A DNA stretch of 64,000 nt from Hofstenia miamia (Eukaryota > Xenacoelomorpha > Acoela): NCBI GenBank assembly GCA_004352715.1, contig SCFE01000076.1:818658-882657 (forward strand), written 5' to 3'. The notes beneath the pieces were generated by a model, which saw only the letters and a program-made list of their open reading frames with translations, was not told the DNA's origin and searched no databases. Below, in pieces: positions 61,241 to 64,000 of the stretch. The position numbers were made by a program, and so were the translations under genes. Each line of letters opens with the position of its first letter. The stretch's first letter is position 1.

Positions 61241-61528
61241 TTATAGTTTGTACCTGAAGTCGANAACATAGCTAATGCTAACCAGCCAATACATTGTACC
61301 ATTTATGTACATTTCACTAGGAACACCCAGTAACATAATAGCCGACACAAAACTTGCCAAAAGTGAAAATGATATCGGGAGCCAATGTGCCTGCCTATCA
61401 GCCATCAAATATTCTTTTTTCGTTTTTTGACGACCTCCAGTAAGTGCATAATATATTCCAATTAAAGCGGATGCCAACAAAAACACACCAAACACAACAT
61501 AATCTATCCATGAGAATGTTTTAGCCAT
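39674..61528 (-). CDS. Gene B: SLC5-family transporter, tandem paralogue of gene A, exon 1 damaged by an assembly join
   Basis: Exons 61528-61254, 60959-60755, 57364-57114, 46426-46210, 41428-41082 and 40105-39674 match gene A exon for exon (205, 251, 217 and 347 bp identical in length; phases identical). The protein shares ALTGGRQ, YAPALALN, YGSNQ, SGALSTVSSGVNALAAV and TGGPILGVFLLGFF, so the predicted role is the same: Na+-coupled uptake of small organic anions at the plasma membrane. As assembled, exon 1 is 43 bp shorter than in A and contains N at 61264; about 15 codons before the final RLQ are missing. With that restored the length would be about 589 residues. All later exons are open and spliceable, so I read it as a functional gene with an assembly fault, not a pseudogene. 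Introns are larger than in A and hold two 1-kb N gaps. Confidence 0.85.
41082..41428 (-). CDS. Gene B exon 5
   Basis: Acceptor TATATTAG|GGTTTC reads GFPGLFVSAVSSGALS and retains the STVSSGVNALAAVTLED core and TGGPILGVFLLGFF. Donor ATT|GTAAGT. 347 bp as in gene A. A (TA)n tract (41018-41041) starts about 40 bp inside the following intron. Confidence 0.9.
41740..41930. repeat. Intron 4 repeat pair of gene B, copy 1
   Basis: Shares GTTTGTTTTGTATTTTG and TTGCTTAATGAAAACCGGTT with 45715-45920 in the same intron and orientation, with moderate similarity around these blocks. Confidence 0.5.
42720..43325 (+). mobile_element. LINE-like 3' end with (ATT)n tail
   Basis: A less AT-rich block ending GGCATAATGAAGTCTTTTATTATT...(43275-43325). 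The AAGTCTT plus trinucleotide tail parallels the AATAAAGTCTTATACTACTACT end of the LINE at 53595. Coding traces (MYLDQLEFMTLSNSR) are broken. Confidence 0.5.
43326..43481. repeat. (CA)n and (TA)n microsatellites
   Basis: CA dinucleotides at 43351-43374, then ATATATATGTATATG and TATATATATACAG, where the next Tc1 element begins. Confidence 0.8.
43482..44460 (+). pseudogene. Tc1-like transposon and transposase relic
   Basis: Starts CAGTACTGGCAAAAGTGTGT directly after TATATATA. The transposase begins near 43656: ISPTKRAQIPILYEEGYNYR, AIAVRM..SVSLVSKSVTRY (HTH), WSGRPKLTTPQTERLI (GRPR-type linker), then in other frames LRRRLNTTF, VMFSDESKI (first catalytic Asp), RPHIPRPRNQRFN, VMNWGAIT and the C-terminal KVVKQWI...LENWPVKSP. 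Many stops and shifts. The right end runs into (ACT)n and an N gap, so the terminal repeat is not seen. Confidence 0.85.
44470..45574. other. (ACT)n tract and 1000-N gap
   Basis: (ACT)n from 44474 to 44574, N from 44575 to 45574 (a fixed-size placeholder), then (ATT)n. The different repeats on each side suggest lost sequence between them. Confidence 0.95.
45715..45920. repeat. Intron 4 repeat pair of gene B, copy 2
   Basis: Partner of 41740-41930, with CTTGCTTAATGAAAACCGGT TTAC. Confidence 0.5.
46210..46426 (-). CDS. Gene B exon 4
   Basis: Acceptor TTAATAG|GTACAA reads VQRYLAVSHKSEAQKA, then a hydrophobic span, FCDPLNSKKILAPDQLLP and DLFGSVP; donor CCAG|GTTTAA, phase 1. It lies between two 1-kb N gaps (44575-45574 and 46615-47614) but is itself complete. 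Confidence 0.9.
46615..47614. other. Assembly gap (1000 N)
   Basis: Flanked by ATATAT on both sides, inside intron 3 of gene B. Confidence 0.99.
47615..51759. other. Intron 3 of gene B, mostly featureless
   Basis: AT-rich with no coding or RNA signal. 49820-50350 contains repeat-like sequence with AGTCCCAGTTCC motifs and a more GC-rich block around 50220-50320 of unknown type. Confidence 0.5.
51760..53595 (+). pseudogene. LINE ORF2 relic with reverse transcriptase and (ACT)n tail
   Basis: Plus strand order: PEDWKFSWVIPLLKKGDRNC and SYRPVSLLSKLSLVFERIL (RT entry, 52170-52300), NQFGFLKKRSTVMQL, SLDFAKAFDKVSHSILLKK (motif A with Asp, 52450-52510), TSGVPQGSILGPLLFLVFIN (motif B, 52620-52680), then FSDDSKLS at 52718 (FADD box changed to FSDD and frameshifted), NDWAKHNKMSFNFNKTQFL, and LKLYKSYILSVLFYGSEVW with the C-terminal LETLQRRELRWI (53040-53170). 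It ends AATAAAGTCTTATACTACTACT (53561-53595). Several breaks make it inactive. CR1/Jockey-like group. Confidence 0.88.
53596..55760. other. Intron 3 of gene B, no recognised gene
   Basis: AT-rich, with (TA)n at 55453-55493. Small frames (54339-54527, 54617-54820) lack any recognisable motif. Confidence 0.5.
55850..56330 (+). pseudogene. Retroelement gag fragment with altered zinc knuckle
   Basis: A broken frame (55850-56080) is followed by an Arg-rich stretch (about 56160-56205) and CYNCHGFGYIAKDC (56211-56252), a CX2CX4HX4C retroviral-type knuckle in which the His position is Tyr. No protease or polymerase follows. Probably a gypsy-type LTR retrotransposon remnant; the class is inferred from the knuckle only. 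Confidence 0.6.
56470..56700 (-). pseudogene. Tc1-like transposase fragment
   Basis: The minus strand at 56600-56510 reads LHFKRAHKH then, after a stop, NWQLNQFKCVLFTDETKLQS, the Tc1 segment RLxFAxxH-xW-xxxW-xxVLFTDE around the first catalytic Asp. Nothing else of the protein is clear. Confidence 0.55.
57114..57364 (-). CDS. Gene B exon 3
   Basis: Acceptor CGCATAG|GTGGCC reads GGLKAVIYTDLLQ, then IGGMVVILVVAMIEVGG and LDDFRISPTVRHSVW, ending YGSNQIQ at donor CAA|GTTAAT. 251 bp as in gene A; substitutions are mostly conservative. Confidence 0.9.
57365..59152. other. Intron 2 of gene B, left part, no recognised feature
   Basis: AT-rich, without long frames or repeat homology seen by eye. Confidence 0.5.
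59153..59720. mobile_element. piggyBac-type MITE, copy 2 (inverted relative to copy 1)
   Basis: CCCTAATCCTTACAACCTTT ... CTTGTGAAGAATAGGG, bounded by TTAG and TCAA, which look like worn TTAA duplications. Homologous over its full length to 9289-9873 read on the other strand (for example GCTGATGTCAGCATTTTT, GGTGATTGACATTTATT-type blocks). Confidence 0.75.
59809..60492 (-). mobile_element. Tc1/mariner element with N-terminal transposase remnant, inside (TA)n
   Basis: Ends CAAGGCTTTCAAAAATTC and, inverted, CAGGGCTTTCTGAAAGTC, both bordered outside by TATATA. On the minus strand 60310-59963 a frame carries KEGFQHKPANRKVRLLHKRF, LETCSVEDQ, then NVLNISLGSTFTILYKMVKY and KSYELPL, i.e. the HTH pair and PYKL-type linker. 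The catalytic half is deleted. Confidence 0.7.
60755..60959 (-). CDS. Gene B exon 2
   Basis: Acceptor CATTTAG|TTGATC reads LISAFYYIEKRFG; it contains VLYLAIVLYAPALALN and ends TAIG at donor ATTG|GTAAGT. Length and phase match gene A exon 2. Confidence 0.9.
61020..61134. repeat. Tandem duplication of about 54 bp in intron 1 of gene B
   Basis: TATGGTTGATTAATGAATAA ATATGTATACATCAAGCTTTCAAA occurs twice in a row (about 61034 and 61086). Confidence 0.85.
61254..61528 (-). CDS. Gene B exon 1 (incomplete, single N inside)
   Basis: Start ATG at 61528 (MAKTFSWIDYVVF) aligns residue for residue with the gene A start; a longer upstream frame exists but is not conserved. It carries ALTGGRQ, EYLMADRQ and SAIMLLGVPSE. 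Reading goes from WLVSISYV into N (61264) and then straight to the donor TCGACTTCAG|GTACAA, skipping the segment that in gene A encodes ITIPITAHVFIPIFH. Confidence 0.85.
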
Positions 61529-61538
61529 TAAACAGATT
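61529..61538 (-). promoter_or_regulatory. Putative leader-exon acceptor just 5' of the gene B ATG
   Basis: Minus strand AAATTTAG|AATCTGTTTA then ATG, nearly identical to gene A, although the sequence farther upstream has diverged. Confidence 0.45.
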
Positions 61539-62713
61539 CTAAATTTTAAGCAATTATTAGTGAAACACATATTACATATTGAAGTTTTGAGAATTTAGCG
61601 CTAGTGAACTAGTGAAAAATTTTTTAAAATCTCTTGGTTTGTTTAAAAATGTCACCGCTCGATGATATTTGACTTTATGCACAGTCCTGTTGAACAGTGC
61701 TTGAACCGTCGAATTACAAACAACAAAATAGGATAATTGTTCTTAGCATGGGCTTTAGGCCTCTTTATTAACTTGAACGCTTACAATGAGGAATTCGAAT
61801 ATTTTTTTCTTAAATATAGTTAATGTTTGCACCTATTCCAAGCAAAAATCTAGAAGAAATGCATTGAATAGATAGATTAATTTCTATGTAGTATTGTAAT
61901 ATCAGTGCTGGTTGTTTTCATCGTCCACTCTTACTGTTTTCTTTTTTATCCTGTTTTTGTAAATATGTAGACAATAATCTTGTATACAAAACCATATTTT
62001 TGTTGTAATTAGAAAAGTTTAGCTTGTCATAATGTCAATACGATTATGCCGTACCAGCGATATTACACTAGTGTTTCCATATTTATTAAGTAAATGTTTT
62101 ACATATGATTTTATAAAAGTCAATATTCTAAATAAAAATTAAAATAAACTAAATATAAGTGATCAAATTAGTAAGTTTTCTAATGATTCAACTTAAATTT
62201 CAACCTATTTAAACAACACTGAATATCGATGTTTACTACCTAGAACAAAACCAATAGCATAAAAAGTCATTCTGCGAGAACACTTGTCGCTACATGAGCA
62301 AATAGAATTCATTGAATTTCTGAAAAATTCCCTTCTTGTCGTTTTAAATATCTTGCTAAGCAAATGATGATTTAAAGTCTCTTAGACGTGAGGAAGGAGT
62401 AGATTTTGAATGATGCAAGAGCGATGTACAAAAAACAAAGGAATACCATGCTAATTTTAAAAAACTTTATAACTTATATCTACATGTAATTATAATTCGT
62501 AATATAAGGGAAATAATTAATTATTAAAATGTTTACTTTCAGTTAACATAATTTAATGTGTCTATGAATATACATGCAGAAAAAACTAAAAGATTGAAAA
62601 TGTAGAGTGCCAAATATTTAAAACAAAATATTATAATAGAATTTTGTTCTAAGTTAAATAATAAATTTTAATGCAGGTTTTATGTATGGAGCCTATATAT
62701 TTACTAAATACCT

Positions 62714-62766
<53 letters not shown>

Positions 62767-62837
62767 GTGTATTAAAAACTTTGAGAGTTAAAAGACATAG
62801 TGTTACATGATAGGACAAATGAAATCATTCCGCAATT
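61539..62837. other. Upstream region of gene B
   Basis: No TATA box or exon could be assigned. 61895-62090 resembles 24165-24370 of gene A intron 2. (TA)n at 62716-62764. Confidence 0.5.
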
Positions 62838-62945
62838 NNNNNNNNNNNNNNNNNNNNNNNNNNNNNNNNNNNNNNNNNNNNNNNNNNNNNNNNNNNNNNN
62901 NNNNNNNNNNNNNNNNNNNNNNNNNNNNNNNNNNNNNNNNNNNNN
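62838..62945. other. Assembly gap (108 N)
   Basis: Run of N, with TATATATA on its right side. Confidence 0.99.
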
Positions 62946-64000
62946 ATATATATATAGTGTATTATTCAATGAATATAGCAAACGCACATCACTCCAGTCC
63001 AATAAATTTTTACTATTTCTGGCAATAAATAGGACATCTAGTTAATTGTATGCAAAAGACGAGGATGAATAAATGGATAGAACTCGTTATGAAAAATTCC
63101 AGAAAGGAAGTCATAGGGCGAATTAATTTATGATTTTTTCCAATTAAACAATATCAAATATTTGAAAATTAGAAAATTATATTACTTGCTATGTGACAAG
63201 GTGAACTCTTCACAATCAACGATATAAATATTTAATTGACTATATACAAAAGACCTTACCGCTATTGATGATTTCACTTTTATGAGTGCAATTAAAGCTT
63301 GGCTAATATTCGTGCATAGCAGCCTTGCATGGCTAAACACATTATATACTATGCATCACAAAGGTCAATGCTAAGCGTGTTTTATTTTTGTGTCGCTTCG
63401 AAGTCTTTATTGCGAGGTAGTGTTCAATGTGGTGCTGCACTTTTTTAAAGAAATATTTGATAGATCTTGGGAGTTTTTATTAACCCATATATCTTGTTAA
63501 GATCAAAAAAATATTTTAAAATGTTCACACTAATCCTTGTTTACAACTTATGTGGAACCAAAAGTTTCACAACAAAGTTTTATCGTGTTCACGCATAAGA
63601 CTTTGCTTATAACTTTTTCAAAGTCAATGTACACTGTATTATAATTATAAATGCAAGAATGCTTGAGCTATTGAAAGTAAAATAATACAAAGCAATATAT
63701 TTTATTCCAAGTATCAGTTTTATTGAAAGATTATAAATACACATTGTTTCTGCTATTCGTTTTCCAGATGTTAGCGTGTTTGCATCCCACAGGAAGTAAT
63801 AAGTTTACAGCATAACAATCTTTTTAAGTTGAGCACTCTGACTTAATTACTTGGTCATAGCGCACATTTGAGAGCATGTTTTCGACAGAGTGTTCCAGGC
63901 GTTTTCCAGAGTGTGATCGTGGATGTCGCAAGAACTAACTGGATTTAAACATTTTCTTGAAGGTGTGTGCCCACTGTCGATTTTTATTATCTGTCAAGAA
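62946..64000. other. Intergenic, no recognised feature
   Basis: AT-rich until about 63860, then a slightly more GC-balanced end (CAGAGTGTTCCAGGCGTTTT). No frame or repeat was recognised. Confidence 0.5.

Overview
This is eukaryotic, probably arthropod, nuclear DNA: AT-rich, with spliced genes, long introns, many (TA)n microsatellites, and decayed transposons of nearly every animal DNA-transposon superfamily plus LINE fragments. The repeat spectrum would suit a crustacean such as a copepod, but that is a guess. No prokaryotic features, rRNA, tRNA or CRISPR arrays were seen.

The only cellular protein-coding genes I can support are two head-to-tail paralogues on the minus strand. Both encode sodium-solute symporter (SLC5) proteins most like sodium-coupled monocarboxylate / multivitamin transporters. 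Copy A (25779 down to 10051) is a complete six-exon gene of 591 codons. Copy B (61528 down to 39674) has the same six exons, the same intron phases (0,1,0,1,0) and nearly identical exon lengths. The end of its exon 1 is lost in the assembly at a single N (61264). A decayed extra copy of the last exon lies 1.3 kb downstream of gene A (8340-8706). In both genes a splice-acceptor-like site sits 10-11 bp upstream of the ATG, which suggests an unmapped non-coding first exon.

The rest is intron and intergenic DNA filled with dead transposons. From left to right: two Tc1/mariner relics (1-1490); a hAT-type non-autonomous element with an 8-bp target duplication (2672-3640), partly duplicated by the assembly; a piggyBac-type MITE with TTAA ends (9289-9873); a nearly full-length P-element relative with a THAP remnant (11419-14218) followed by a piggyBac transposase C-terminal relic (14234-14595); a TA-flanked MITE (19729-19919); a scrambled LINE (21318-23100); mariner relics (25881-26843, 32952-33863); a Tigger/pogo-like MITE (35036-35210); a LINE RT relic (35500-36600); a hAT transposase C-terminus (37330-37851); a LINE 3' end (42720-43325); a Tc1 relic (43482-44460); a large LINE relic (51760-53595); a gag zinc-knuckle fragment (about 55850-56330); a Tc1 relic (56470-56700); a second piggyBac MITE (59153-59720); and a mariner relic (59809-60492).

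There are four N gaps (26859-27074, 44575-45574, 46615-47614, 62838-62945), three with (TA)n or trinucleotide microsatellites on both sides and the fourth with (TA)n on its right side. Single Ns at 2588, 15043, 21317, 21429, 21846, 37552 and 61264 look like contig joins. At several of them sequence is clearly duplicated, scrambled or lost, so local structure there should not be taken at face value. I found no convincing new biological system. The most useful observations are the paralogous transporter pair with its splice-site peculiarities and the piggyBac/P-element remains.
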